NCBI GenBank assembly: GCA_003221005.1
Contig: QHTZ01000078.1
Location: 1 to 64,000, forward strand
Reading direction: 5' to 3'
Origin: Gemmatimonadota bacterium
GTDB taxonomy: Bacteria > Gemmatimonadota > Gemmatimonadetes > Gemmatimonadales > GWC2-71-9
Length of the DNA: 64,000 bases
The notes beneath the pieces were generated by a model. That model had not been told where the DNA came from, searched no databases, and saw nothing but the letters and a program-made list of their open reading frames with translations. This document shows, piece by piece, positions 24,529-33,204 of the stretch. The first letter of the stretch is position 1, and every line of letters begins with the position of its first letter. A program made the translations under genes and the position numbers.

Positions 24529-25701
24529 CTAGCGGTCGATGTCCGTCACGTCGAGGATGAGCAACGCCGGCTCGGGCGGATCCTCCGCGCCGAACGCATA
24601 CAACCGGCCGCCGATCGTCCCGAACTTTCCCGTGTGCACGCCGCTCGAAACGAGGTACCTGGCGACGTAAGCTGGCGTCGCGGGATCGCTCAGGCTGTAA
24701 AACCAGAACCCGGCGTTCGGACCCCGCTCCGCGGTGAACATGAGCAGCTTGCCGTCGGGGCTCACCTTGATGTCGCTCACCGTTCCGATTCCCGCCGTGA
24801 CGATCGAATCCACCAGCAGCGGGGCGCTCGAGGCCCCGAGTATCCAGATCTTGACCGCGTCTCCGACCACGCCGGGCCGATTCGATCCCCAGGTGCCGGT
24901 GTATCCGAACCCGTTCGCCACGGTGAGGTCTGAGGTGTACCGGTCGGGCACGTTGTCGCCTCCGCGCTTGGCTGAGAAGTGCCCGGCGGTCAGTCCGATC
25001 TGCCAGAAACCGCTGAGCATGTCGCTCGCGTATAGCGTGCCGTGGTCGAGCTGCACGCCCCAGGTGTACGTGTCGCCCGCGCCTCCCGGCCGGAGGCTGT
25101 CGACAAGCCGGTTGGACAGGCTCCCGGAGAGATTCCCCGACACGTCGAGCGCCACTATGCCTTGGTTGTAATAGGCGGCGTAGAGAATCTGCGCGCTTTC
25201 ATCCATCCAGAAGTTGTGCGTGCCGGCGCCGTTCACATGAAACGACGCCACCTCAGTCGGATGGGAGAGGTCGGAGACATCGAGGATATGGATGTCGCCC
25301 GAGGAGGTCGCGCCCAAGGCGCCGGGTCCCTCCTGCCCCACGAACAGGTACTTTTTCTCGCCGGTGTTCGGGTTCCAGAACCACCAGGCGTTGTGGGTCT
25401 CCCCTCCTGGCGTCGCGTAGGTGGCGATGAGCTGCGGGCTCGACGGGCTTCCCCCCTGCACACCGTTGCCTACATCGAAGATCATCACCCCGGTGTTCCA
25501 CGCGCTGACGAAGGCCAAGCCATCCCGGACGAACGTGTCATGGATGCCGTAGGCAGGCGGGATACTCACCGTCGCGACGAGCGTCGGGGTTGCAGCCGGC
25601 ACGATCGGTGGCTCCTCGGTGTCGGTGGGCCTTTCGCTGCACGCCCCGCTTATGACCGCGAGGCACGTGACGAGCAGCGTGAGTCCCCGCTCAGCGGGCA
25701 C
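24529..25701 (-). CDS. LVIVD-repeat beta-propeller lipoprotein
   Basis: A 390-residue secreted lipoprotein with lipobox ISGACS. The body has repeated segments of the LVIVD type (VMIFDVGNG, IHILDVSDLSHPTEVASF, IVALDVSGN, LLILDVTDID) that form a beta-propeller on the cell surface or in the periplasm. Its ATG overlaps the end of the upstream barrel-like gene by 11 nt, and it is the last gene of the long minus-strand run. Convergent with the GGDEF gene, with only 6 nt between stops. Confidence 0.8.
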   Translation of the reverse strand: MPAERGLTLLVTCLAVISGACSERPTDTEEPPIVPAATPTLVATVSIPPAYGIHDTFVRDGLAFVSAWNTGVMIFDVGNGVQGGSPSSPQLIATYATPGGETHNAWWFWNPNTGEKKYLFVGQEGPGALGATSSGDIHILDVSDLSHPTEVASFHVNGAGTHNFWMDESAQILYAAYYNQGIVALDVSGNLSGSLSNRLVDSLRPGGAGDTYTWGVQLDHGTLYASDMLSGFWQIGLTAGHFSAKRGGDNVPDRYTSDLTVANGFGYTGTWGSNRPGVVGDAVKIWILGASSAPLLVDSIVTAGIGTVSDIKVSPDGKLLMFTAERGPNAGFWFYSLSDPATPAYVARYLVSSGVHTGKFGTIGGRLYAFGAEDPPEPALLILDVTDIDR

Positions 25702-26938
25702 GGTCGGGCTCGGTCATCGCGGGCATGTCCATCGTCCTCGTCGGTACCCCGTACCTCCCCATGCGGTGCCCGCGCATTCCCCACGCGATTCGCAGACCGC
25801 CGCTCGCGGACCAGAAACTATCGCGGCCGTAGAACGTGGTCGGGTCGAACAGCCCCCCGTCCACTGTAGCGATCCGGCCGTACGAGACCTCGATGAATGG
25901 CACCACGTCCGGGTGACCGATGGGGGCGCCGAGGCGCAGCCCGTACCCCAGCGTGTGGATGGACCAGCGGCTCGTGCCGAGAATGGAATTGTCGAGATGC
26001 GGGCGCACGCTACGGAACGGATCGAGTGTGCGCATATCCTCAGGCCGCTCAGTGCGCTCGAAACGGTAGTACGGCTGGTGCCGCCCGGCGGTGACAGCTG
26101 CTTCGGCGAGCACACTGTGGAACACGAAGACCCCGTCGGCCTCGGACGTGCGTGCCCACTCGACGAGCGCATAGAGGTGAGCGGGGCCGGCGCGGCGGTC
26201 GGCGCGTACCGAGGTGCTCCACTTGCGCGCGTCCGTCCCCGCGCCCGCGCGGTTCTCCGGGGAGTGAACCACGGCCCTCGAGCCCTGCCACTCGAGGCCG
26301 GGGAGCGGGCGCAGGGTGAGCCGCGCGGCCCAGGAGTCGCCGACCCGGCTGAGGCTGGGTGACTGGCCCGGACTCTCGGGCTCATCGCCGTTGAAGACGG
26401 CCCCCTCGATCGTCGCAGGGCCGACGTCAACCTCAGCCATCACGAGGGCACGCTCGAGGATCTGGCTCAGGTGGTGGTTCACGGGGAACCGCTCGACCGG
26501 CCGACTCATCGGGTCGTCGGTCCCGAAGGGGACGAATCCCTTACCGACACTGAGCGTCGTGCGTGCCTTGCCGTCGAAGTGGCCGAGGACGTCCTCGGCC
26601 GAGAGCATCAGCTCATGCACGTACGTGTGGGGGTGGCGACGGTCCACGTAACCTTCGCCCCAGTCGCCGGGAGCGAGCTCGCCGTGCGGCATCGTCCAGC
26701 CTTCGAAGTCCGCGGTCGCGTGGAACGTGAGTCGCAGGCGGGGGAGGCCGACATCGAGCATGATGATCGGCTGCACGAGGCGTACTTCACCGAGAGACTG
26801 TCCGCCTGCCACGGGGTCGGCGTACGTGCCGACGAGGATCCCTTGGCCCGAGAGGCGGGCCGTCAACCCGTGTTGCGCTCCGAGGGGGGCGAGCGGTGCC
26901 CACGCCGCAACGAGGCCGAGGAAGGAAGCACGGGTCAC
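25691..26938 (-). CDS. Predicted outer-membrane beta-barrel protein
   Basis: About 415 residues from GTG 26938, which overlaps the marC stop (GTGA). The track ORF starts much further upstream inside marC and should be trimmed. A Sec signal peptide is likely (FLGLVAAWAPLAPLGAQ). The body alternates polar and hydrophobic residues as in porin-like barrels, with histidine-rich turns (GELAPGDWGEGYVDRRHPHTYVHE). I recognise no named family. Its tight coupling to the LVIVD lipoprotein suggests the two act together in the envelope. Confidence 0.6.
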   Translation of the reverse strand: MTRASFLGLVAAWAPLAPLGAQHGLTARLSGQGILVGTYADPVAGGQSLGEVRLVQPIIMLDVGLPRLRLTFHATADFEGWTMPHGELAPGDWGEGYVDRRHPHTYVHELMLSAEDVLGHFDGKARTTLSVGKGFVPFGTDDPMSRPVERFPVNHHLSQILERALVMAEVDVGPATIEGAVFNGDEPESPGQSPSLSRVGDSWAARLTLRPLPGLEWQGSRAVVHSPENRAGAGTDARKWSTSVRADRRAGPAHLYALVEWARTSEADGVFVFHSVLAEAAVTAGRHQPYYRFERTERPEDMRTLDPFRSVRPHLDNSILGTSRWSIHTLGYGLRLGAPIGHPDVVPFIEVSYGRIATVDGGLFDPTTFYGRDSFWSASGGLRIAWGMRGHRMGRYGVPTRTMDMPAMTEPDRAR

Positions 26939-27573
26939 GCGCTCCCGGCCAATCCCGTGATCTTGATTCCGTCTACGATGAACTGGACGGCGATGGCGCA
27001 GAGCACGAGCCCCATGAGCCGTGTGAGGATGCGCATGCCGGTCTGGCCGAGGCGGTGCTCCACCGCCGTCGCCGCCGCGAGGACGACGTAGGAGACGTAG
27101 GCGGTGAGCGCGACGGACACGTACAGCGCGGCCGTGCTGGCGGCGCTGCGCGAGCCCAGCGCCAGCACCATGACGGTGGAGATCGCGCCCGGCCCGGCGA
27201 GCATCGGCACGCCGAGCGGAATGATCCCGACATCCTCCTTCTGAGTCCCCTCGGCCTGCTCGACCGGTGTCTCGCGCTGCATGCTGCGGCGCGCCTGCAC
27301 CATCTCGAGCGCGTTCAGGCCGATGAGCACCCCGCCGGCGATCTTGAACGCGCCCAGCGTGATCCCGAAGAGCGTGAAGATCAAGGAGCCGCCCAGCGCG
27401 AACACGGTGAGGGTGACGGCGCAGGTCCACGCGCCGCGGCGGGCCATGGCGCGCCGCTGGGCCGGGGTGTCGCGCGCGGTCATGGCGAGGAAGCTCGGGA
27501 CGGCGGCGAAGGGGTCCACGATGAAGAGGACCGACGTGAAGATGAGCAGCAGTTCCTTGAGAAGCGGGATCAC
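26935..27573 (-). CDS. MarC/UPF0056-family integral membrane protein
   Basis: A 212-residue protein with six hydrophobic segments and the family start FTSVLFIVDPFAAVPSFLAMT, as well as IIPLGVPMLAGPGAISTVMVL. MarC proteins have no settled transport role; the old link to multiple antibiotic resistance was not upheld. The ATG overlaps the GGDEF gene stop (ATGA), and the stop overlaps the next gene. Confidence 0.88.
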   Translation of the reverse strand: MIPLLKELLLIFTSVLFIVDPFAAVPSFLAMTARDTPAQRRAMARRGAWTCAVTLTVFALGGSLIFTLFGITLGAFKIAGGVLIGLNALEMVQARRSMQRETPVEQAEGTQKEDVGIIPLGVPMLAGPGAISTVMVLALGSRSAASTAALYVSVALTAYVSYVVLAAATAVEHRLGQTGMRILTRLMGLVLCAIAVQFIVDGIKITGLAGSA

Positions 27574-28397
27574 AGCGCGACTTGCACCACCCGGTCCTTC
27601 CCCGCGCGCTTCGCCTCGTACATAGCTTCGTCGGCGCGCCGCAGCAGCTCCTCGACCCCCCGCTCCGCGCCGAGCGAGGAGACCAGGCCGATGCTTGCGG
27701 TCACGGAGGGCGTGCCCCGGAACACCGTGCGGATGCCGGCCGCGAGGCGAGTGGCGGCGGCATGGGCGACCGACCCCTCAGTCTCCGGCATCAGCACCGC
27801 GAATTCGTCGCCGCCCAGCCGGCCGACGATGTCCGACTGGCGCACCGCGCTCCGCGTGGCCTCGGCGACGAGCCGCAGCACGGCATCGCCCGTCTGGTGG
27901 CCGTGCCGGTCATTCACGGCCTTGAAGTCGTCGAGATCGAGGTAGAGGAGCGCCAGCGGCCGGTTGTAGCGCCGGTTGCGGTCGAGCTCCTGGCTCAGCC
28001 GCTCGGCGAACGCGCGGGAGTTGAGGACCCCCGTGAGCGGGTCGTGAGCCGCCATTCCCTCGAGCTGCGCCTGGGTGCGCCGCAGTTGCACCAGCCCCGC
28101 CATCGCGACGCCCACCACGGTCAGGTAGGCCGCCTCGTTCGCGATCCGCACGGTCACGCCGGTGTCCGGTGGCATTTGCTCGAGCCCGATCACGTAACGC
28201 AGCACCGCGGTGCCGACGGCGAACGCGCTCCCCCAGCCGAGCCCGTCGTGCCACGTCACGAGCAGCACGGGAACGATATACAGGATCCCCAGGCGCACGT
28301 CGGGCGGTGACTGCGCGTTGACCCAGTACACGAGGCCGACGAGGAGGACGGCGCCGAGCAGCCGCGCGGCGCGGCGCAGCCTGTCAGGGGGGCGCAT
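27570..28397 (-). CDS. Membrane-bound GGDEF protein, probable diguanylate cyclase
   Basis: A 275-residue protein from ATG 28397, which shares one base with the moeA stop (TGATG). About four membrane helices occupy residues 10-110 (LLGAVLLVGLVYWV, LGILYIVPVLLVTW and two more), followed by a GGDEF domain with intact active site (RLGGDEFAVLMP) and I-site (RQSD). It probably makes c-di-GMP in response to a membrane signal. Its place directly behind moeA inside a molybdenum-cofactor run is unusual. Confidence 0.87.
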   Translation of the reverse strand: MRPPDRLRRAARLLGAVLLVGLVYWVNAQSPPDVRLGILYIVPVLLVTWHDGLGWGSAFAVGTAVLRYVIGLEQMPPDTGVTVRIANEAAYLTVVGVAMAGLVQLRRTQAQLEGMAAHDPLTGVLNSRAFAERLSQELDRNRRYNRPLALLYLDLDDFKAVNDRHGHQTGDAVLRLVAEATRSAVRQSDIVGRLGGDEFAVLMPETEGSVAHAAATRLAAGIRTVFRGTPSVTASIGLVSSLGAERGVEELLRRADEAMYEAKRAGKDRVVQVAL

Positions 28398-29650
28398 CAG
28401 AAGGGGGGCGGGGCCACGTGCACCGGGTCGTCGAACAGCAGCGCGTGCAGCGTGGTGCCCGCGGGCACCGCCGGGCGGTCTTCGGGCACGATGAGCAGGG
28501 CGTTGGCGCGCGCCATCGACGTCAGGATGCCGGAGCCCTGCGGGCCCGTCAAGCGCGCGGTGAGCGCGCCGTCCGGGGGCTCGGGCTTGACAAGCGCCCG
28601 CAGGAAGTGCCGCAGCGGCGGCCCGAGCGTAATCTGCTCGGCGACGCATACGGGCACGGTCCGGCGGAACGGCAGGGCGTGCCCGAGCAGGCGGCGGAGC
28701 GCCGGCCGGGCGAACAGCTCGAACGTCACCATCGTGCTCACGGGGTTGCCGGGCAGTCCCAGCCAGGGGCGGCCCGCGAGCGTGCCGAAGCCGAGCGGGG
28801 CGCCAGGGCGCATGCGGATGCGCCATAGCTTCATGTCGCATCCCAGCTCGGCCAACACGTCGCGCACCAGGTCGTGCTCACCTACGCTCACCCCGCCAGT
28901 CGTCACGAGCATGTCGGCGTCCGCCGCCGGGGCCAGGTGCTCCCGCAGGCTCGCTTTGGTGTCGCGGGCAATCCCGAGTTCGACGGGGATGCCGCCGGCC
29001 CGGCGGATCAGGCCGAAGAGGGTGTAGGAGTTCGAGGAGGCGATCTTGCGGCCGGCGAGGATCTCCTCCGCCTGGTCGAGATCCACGACCTCTTCCCCTG
29101 AGGCGAGGACGGCCACGCGCGGCGGGCGATGCACGAGGGGGGTGGCGTGGGCGATCGACGCCAGCACACCGAGCTGGGCGGGCCCGAGCGCGGTCCCCGT
29201 GGTGAGCACGACGTCTCCGCGGCGCAGGTCTTCGCCGCGGCGGCGGACGTTGTGGCGGGCATCGCGGTCGTCCAGGATGGCGACGCGTCCCTCGGCGAGC
29301 GCTTCCGTGTCTTCCTGGCGGATGACGCTGTCGGCCCCCGGCGGGAGGGGCGCCCCGGTGAAAATCCGCGTCGCCGCCCCCGGACCGAGCGGCTGCTCGG
29401 GAAACCGCCCGGCAGGTACCGTTTCGACGATCCGCAGGGTCTTGCGGCGGTCGCGCGTCGCTCCGGCCACGTCGGCCGCGCGTACCGCGTAGCCGTCCAT
29501 TGCGGAGTTATCCCATCCCGGGAGGTCGATCGGGCTGGTGACGTCCTCCGCCAGCACGAGGTCGAGCGCCTCTTTGAGCGGCCGCCGCTCGGCGGGGAGG
29601 GGGGCGCAGTGGTCGACGATGAGCCGCGCGGCTTCCGCCGGAGTCAACAC
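28397..29650 (-). CDS. moeA: Molybdopterin molybdenumtransferase MoeA
   Basis: A 417-residue enzyme that inserts molybdate or tungstate into adenylated molybdopterin. Family blocks in order: LPGWDNSAMDGYAVR, the GAATRIFTGAPLPPGAD region, TTGGVSVGEHDLV, and GLPGNPVSTMVTFELF. GTG start one base after the mobB stop. It is complete, unlike the mobA gene of the same operon. Confidence 0.93.
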   Translation of the reverse strand: MLTPAEAARLIVDHCAPLPAERRPLKEALDLVLAEDVTSPIDLPGWDNSAMDGYAVRAADVAGATRDRRKTLRIVETVPAGRFPEQPLGPGAATRIFTGAPLPPGADSVIRQEDTEALAEGRVAILDDRDARHNVRRRGEDLRRGDVVLTTGTALGPAQLGVLASIAHATPLVHRPPRVAVLASGEEVVDLDQAEEILAGRKIASSNSYTLFGLIRRAGGIPVELGIARDTKASLREHLAPAADADMLVTTGGVSVGEHDLVRDVLAELGCDMKLWRIRMRPGAPLGFGTLAGRPWLGLPGNPVSTMVTFELFARPALRRLLGHALPFRRTVPVCVAEQITLGPPLRHFLRALVKPEPPDGALTARLTGPQGSGILTSMARANALLIVPEDRPAVPAGTTLHALLFDDPVHVAPPPF

Positions 29651-29651
29651 G

Positions 29652-30170
29652 TCAGGGGGGGAGGATCTTGGCGCGGTCCCAGGCCAGGTTCGCCAGGGTG
29701 ACGAGCCAGGCCGTGTCGTTGAACCGGAACACGGGGAACGGCGCCCGATAGGTCGGGTTGTCGGTCACCATGGCGACCCAGTCGCTCGCTGCGTGGACGG
29801 TAGGATCGAACACGGGGTCGGGCCCCGCCACGAGGCGGTACACCTCGATCTTGGGGAGTGGCGCGCGCTTGAAACCTTCGACCAGGATAATGTCCGCGCC
29901 CTCGTGATAGCGGCGGGCGAGCGAAATCGGGTCCGACTCCTGGGACGTGCGCTCGAACAGCACCCGCTCCCCGGGGGCCTCCAGCAGCACCCGCTCGGCC
30001 TTGCCCTCGTGCCAGTGGCGCCACGTGTCCTTGCCCCGCTGGTCCAGGTCTGCCTTATGCGTGCCGTGCTTGATCGTCATGACGCGAAACTTGCGGCGGT
30101 CGAGCTCCGCGGCGAGCGCGACGAGCAGCGTCGTCTTGCCGGCGTTCTTGCGGCCGATTACCGAGATCAT
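29652..30170 (-). CDS. mobB: MobB, molybdopterin-guanine dinucleotide adapter GTPase
   Basis: A 172-residue P-loop protein. The start MISVIGRKNAGKTTLL gives the Walker A motif; IKHGTHKADLDQRGKDTWRH and ILVEGFKRAPLPKIEVYR are typical MobB segments. The track ORF runs far upstream out of frame; ATG 30170 is the real start and overlaps the mobA stop (ATGA). MobB helps MobA attach GMP to the molybdenum cofactor. Confidence 0.92.
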   Translation of the reverse strand: MISVIGRKNAGKTTLLVALAAELDRRKFRVMTIKHGTHKADLDQRGKDTWRHWHEGKAERVLLEAPGERVLFERTSQESDPISLARRYHEGADIILVEGFKRAPLPKIEVYRLVAGPDPVFDPTVHAASDWVAMVTDNPTYRAPFPVFRFNDTAWLVTLANLAWDRAKILPP

Positions 30171-30765
30171 CCGCGTCGCCGCCACAGCGCCTCCGCCCGC
30201 TCGAGGTCCTCCGGGCGGTTGATGTTGAAGAACAGCACCTCCGGGTCGCCGCAGCGGCGTACCCGCTCGAGGGGTAGTGTACCGATCCGCACATCGGGGT
30301 GGAAGGCGATGGCCTCGAGCTCGCCACGCGCGACCCGCCGCTCGATCGCCGGCGCGCACGCGGGGCCGTACACGGCGCAGAGCGGCTCCACTCCGCGGCG
30401 GCCGCCGCTCTCGGGAAGGAACGCGTCCCACGGGGCGAAGCCCTCCGCCAGCGCAACGAGGAGCTCCGGCGTCACGAACGGCATGTCCCACGCCACGCAC
30501 AGTACGGCGTCGGGGCCCGCGAGCACGGCGCTGTAGATGCCGCCCAGGCTGCCGCACCCGGTCGTACGTCGGGCACGGTGCGCAGATCGGTTCGCCACGA
30601 GGGGGCGCGAGGGTCGTTGGCGACGAGGAGGGGAGGCGCGCCGGTCGCCGCGGCGACGGCGTCGGCGACGCGATCGAGAATGCGGCGGCCGCCGATTTCC
30701 TCGAGCCCCTTGGGGAGGCCCCCGTAGCGCCGGGCGGCGCCACCGGCGAGCACGGCGCCGCGCAT
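30167..30765 (-). pseudogene. mobA: mobA, molybdenum cofactor guanylyltransferase, broken by a one-base frameshift
   Basis: Two overlapping frames together make one MobA. The first (from ATG 30765) carries the nucleotide-binding start LAGGAARRYGGLPKGLEE and runs to VPDVRPG; the second continues with CGSLGGIYSAVLAGPDAVL, AWDMPFVTPELL and FFNINRPEDLERAE to the stop at 30167. They join at about 30557-30561 (ccgggtgcgg on the coding strand), where one base is missing from an expected PG-CGSLGG sequence. There is no slippery heptamer that would suggest programmed frameshifting. It is either a real lesion or an assembly error; all other MobA features look intact. Confidence 0.8.
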
Positions 30766-30769
30766 TGCG

Positions 30770-31621
30770 TCAGTAGCGGCGGCCGCGCCGTTTCTCGAAG
30801 ATCACGTCGAGCGCGACGGTGAACACCAGGTTGTGGAAGAAGCGCCCGCCGTGGGGCGGAGCCAGCGCGCCGGTGGCTGGGTTGCTGGGGTCGGCGAGCC
30901 CCGTCACTCGGTCGACTCGCGCGATCACGTCGCGCCCCTCGACGCGCAGCTGGTACCCCTTTCCTTCGGCGAGCGCCAGGCCGGCGCCCACCGAGACATG
31001 CACGTCCGTGGTCCGGGGGCGCGAATCCTCGACGACGGTCGCGGGGATGGGGAGGCCGTTGGCGTCCGCGAACGTGCCCGTCAGCTCGATCGTGCTGCGC
31101 GTGCGCGCGATCAGGCCGGCGTCGAGGCGGACGTAGGGAGAGGTGGTGCCGCCCGGGTTCACCCGCCCGACTACGCCGAGCGACAGGCTTACGGCGCTCG
31201 TCGGAACCGACTGTCCCAAGAGGCTGAGGCACAGCTCCGGATCGAGGTCGCCTGCCTGGGGGGGCTGGGCCTGCCGGATCGCGCAGCGGCTTTCGACGCT
31301 CATCCCGAGGAAGACGACCTCGGCCTCGAATCCCACGGTGGGCTCGGGAAAGTAGGCTCCCGCGGCGCCGACCACGAACCCGGGGTTGAACCGCCGCACC
31401 AGGTCCAGCGTGTCATAGCCTCCGGCGGGCACCGCGGAATCGCCGTGCGCCACGAGCACGGCGAACGGCTGGTCGTTCACCACCCAGAGCTGCTGGCCGC
31501 TGCGGTACCCGCCGAACACGGACAGAAACAGGCGCGGCTCGCCGGGGGTCTGCGCGGCCGCGCCCGAGGCCGCCGCGAGCCACGCGACGGCGAGGCGCAG
31601 CGCGACGGCGCGGCGCGTCAC
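30770..31621 (-). CDS. Predicted outer-membrane beta-barrel protein
   Basis: About 283 residues from GTG 31621, which overlaps the previous stop (GTGA); the longer track start is out of place. A Sec signal peptide (LAVAWLAAASGAAAQ) precedes a mature protein with amphipathic strands such as LFLSVFGGYRSG and GFVVGAAGAYFPEPTVGFEAEVVFLG, and a C-terminus VFTVALDVIFEKRRGRRY. Two cysteines (RCAIRQ, PELCLSL) could form a loop disulfide. No family recognised. It sits between the CoA-binding gene and mobA. Confidence 0.6.
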   Translation of the reverse strand: MTRRAVALRLAVAWLAAASGAAAQTPGEPRLFLSVFGGYRSGQQLWVVNDQPFAVLVAHGDSAVPAGGYDTLDLVRRFNPGFVVGAAGAYFPEPTVGFEAEVVFLGMSVESRCAIRQAQPPQAGDLDPELCLSLLGQSVPTSAVSLSLGVVGRVNPGGTTSPYVRLDAGLIARTRSTIELTGTFADANGLPIPATVVEDSRPRTTDVHVSVGAGLALAEGKGYQLRVEGRDVIARVDRVTGLADPSNPATGALAPPHGGRFFHNLVFTVALDVIFEKRRGRRY

Positions 31622-32025
31622 GTCAGCAGCTGTCGATGATCTACCATCAGACAGCGGTCCATGACAAAGGATATACCGGCCACCAGGGCGCGCTCGCACG
31701 CCGCCGTGTCCCGCACGCCGACCTGCAGCCAGATCAGCTTGGGCCTGAGCTCGATGGCCTCGTCCACGATCGGTCCAACGAGCTCACTGCGACGGAACAC
31801 GTCCACGATGTCGATCGCCTGCACGCGGGCGGCGGCGGCGAGTGTCGGAAAGCTCGGCTCGCCCAGAATGATCGGGTGCCCCGGGTTCACCGGCACGATG
31901 CGGTAGCCGGCCTTCTGGAGGTAGCGCGCCACGTGATGGCTCGGGCGCTCCGGACTCGGGGACAACCCCACCACCGCAACCGTTTTCGCTTCCTGGAGGA
32001 GCGCCCGCAGCGCCTCCCGCGTCAT
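31618..32025 (-). CDS. CoA-binding (Rossmann) protein, YccU type
   Basis: A 135-residue single-domain protein of the CoA_binding_2 family. It has VAVVGLSPSPERPSHHVARYLQ (nucleotide loop), GYRIVPVNPGH and KLIWLQVGVRD, all typical. Its cellular role is not established. ATG overlaps the fdhD stop (ATGA). Confidence 0.88.
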   Translation of the reverse strand: MTREALRALLQEAKTVAVVGLSPSPERPSHHVARYLQKAGYRIVPVNPGHPIILGEPSFPTLAAAARVQAIDIVDVFRRSELVGPIVDEAIELRPKLIWLQVGVRDTAACERALVAGISFVMDRCLMVDHRQLLT

Positions 32026-32741
32026 GCCTCGGGCCGATGCAGGTGCGGGGTGCCGCTCACCGCCCGCCCGATCAGCACCATCCCAGCCTGGCGGCCGATG
32101 GTGAGGGCCAAGGTCGAGGGGACGCTCGGCGTGGCGACGTAGGCGGCGCCGGCGCGCGCCGCCTTGAACGCCAGCTCCGCCGAGATGCGGCCTGTGACGA
32201 GGAGCCCCCGGTCGCGGATCGGCTGCCGCGCGAGCACCGCCGCGCCGATCACCTTGTCGACGGCGTTGTGCCGCCCGATGTCCTCCGCGTGGAACTCGAG
32301 GCGCGCATCGTCCGTGAGCGCCGCCGCATGGATACCGCCGGTCTCGTTGTAGCGCTCACCCTGCGCGAACAGCTCCTTGAAAAGCGCGCGCAATCGCTCA
32401 CCGGCGGGCGGCTCCCGGCGCGCGGGCGCACGCCTCAAGGTGTGCGGGTCGGCGAGCAGCGTGGACACGGCTCCGCAGCCCGACGCGAGCACGCGGTGGC
32501 GGTTCTCGGCCCTGACGAGGGCCACGCGCTCCGGGCGCACATCGGCCCAGAAGCCCAAGTCCGTGGCGCAGGGGCGGAGCTTGAGGAGGTCGTCCAGCGT
32601 CTCGATGTAGCCCTCGCCGTGCAGCCACCCTGCGGCGAGCTCCTCGAGCTGATCGGGCGTGCACATCCACGTCACGGCGGGCGCGCCATTCACCTCGAGC
32701 CACACCGCGACTTCTTCGACCACCGCGGACTCGACGCTCAT
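32022..32741 (-). CDS. fdhD: FdhD-family sulfur carrier for molybdo/tungsto-enzyme maturation
   Basis: A 239-residue FdhD-like protein. FdhD moves sulfur from a cysteine desulfurase to the Mo/W cofactor of formate dehydrogenases. Hallmarks present: NETGGIHAAAL, AEDIGRHNAVDKVIG and TGRISAELAFKAA. The loop that normally carries the CxxC sulfur relay reads ASGCGAVS here, with only one cysteine. No formate dehydrogenase gene is in the window, so the client enzyme must lie elsewhere, if it exists. Confidence 0.9.
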   Translation of the reverse strand: MSVESAVVEEVAVWLEVNGAPAVTWMCTPDQLEELAAGWLHGEGYIETLDDLLKLRPCATDLGFWADVRPERVALVRAENRHRVLASGCGAVSTLLADPHTLRRAPARREPPAGERLRALFKELFAQGERYNETGGIHAAALTDDARLEFHAEDIGRHNAVDKVIGAAVLARQPIRDRGLLVTGRISAELAFKAARAGAAYVATPSVPSTLALTIGRQAGMVLIGRAVSGTPHLHRPEA

Positions 32742-32755
32742 GCGACCCCGGCGCG

Positions 32756-32775
32756 CCCCGGGCTGGCGCCCGGGG
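32756..32775. repeat. Short GC hairpin between the PTPS-like gene and fdhD
   Basis: CCCCGGGC-tggc-GCCCGGGG, an 8-bp perfect stem with a 4-nt loop in the 40-nt gap upstream of fdhD. It resembles the palindrome at 37609-37629. It may be a small dispersed repeat or an attenuator; there is no T-tract. Confidence 0.5.
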
Positions 32776-32781
32776 GTGGCG

Positions 32782-33201
32782 TCAGGCTTCGCCGAAGTAC
32801 TCGGAGTAGAGATGCGGTCCCTCCTGCACGCGCACCGCGTGCAGCTTCACGCCAGGAGGCAGCCGCCGGGCGAGCCGCTGCCAGACGTACTGCGCGAGCG
32901 CTTCCCCGGTCGCGAGCCGCGCGCCGTCGGCGAACTCGGGGACGGCCTCGTTGATGTGGCGTCCGTCGAAGCGGGCGGTGATCTCCTCGGCGAGGAGCGC
33001 GTCGAGTGAGACCAGGCTCATCACGCCGCCGGCCTCGGGCGCGAGCGCCCCCTTCACCGTCACGCGGCACTGGTAGCGGTGCCCGTGATCCACCGCCGCC
33101 TTGCCGAACTCTAGCGCGTTTCGCTCGGCCGGCCAGTCGGCGCGGCGGATGCGGTGCGTCGCCGTAAACTCGACGATGCGGGTAAGATAGCTGATCGGCA
33201 T
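32782..33201 (-). CDS. 6-pyruvoyl-tetrahydropterin synthase / QueD superfamily protein lacking the catalytic Cys
   Basis: A 139-residue T-fold protein. Zinc ligands are visible (FTATHRI and DHGHRYQ) and the fold continues with CRVTVKG and a late VQEGP Glu. PTPS enzymes normally carry the catalytic cysteine in FGKC, six to nine residues before HGH; here the motif is FGKA. It is therefore unlikely to be a standard PTPS or QueD. It sits 3 nt before the tungstate-type ATPase in a molybdopterin gene run, so a pterin-related role is a reasonable guess. Confidence 0.75.
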   Translation of the reverse strand: MPISYLTRIVEFTATHRIRRADWPAERNALEFGKAAVDHGHRYQCRVTVKGALAPEAGGVMSLVSLDALLAEEITARFDGRHINEAVPEFADGARLATGEALAQYVWQRLARRLPPGVKLHAVRVQEGPHLYSEYFGEA

Positions 33202-33204
33202 CGG

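Noticed and set aside
30550-30570. Programmed -1 frameshift in mobA
   Set aside because: There is no X XXY YYZ slippery heptamer or downstream stem at the junction; MobA is not known to use frameshifting.
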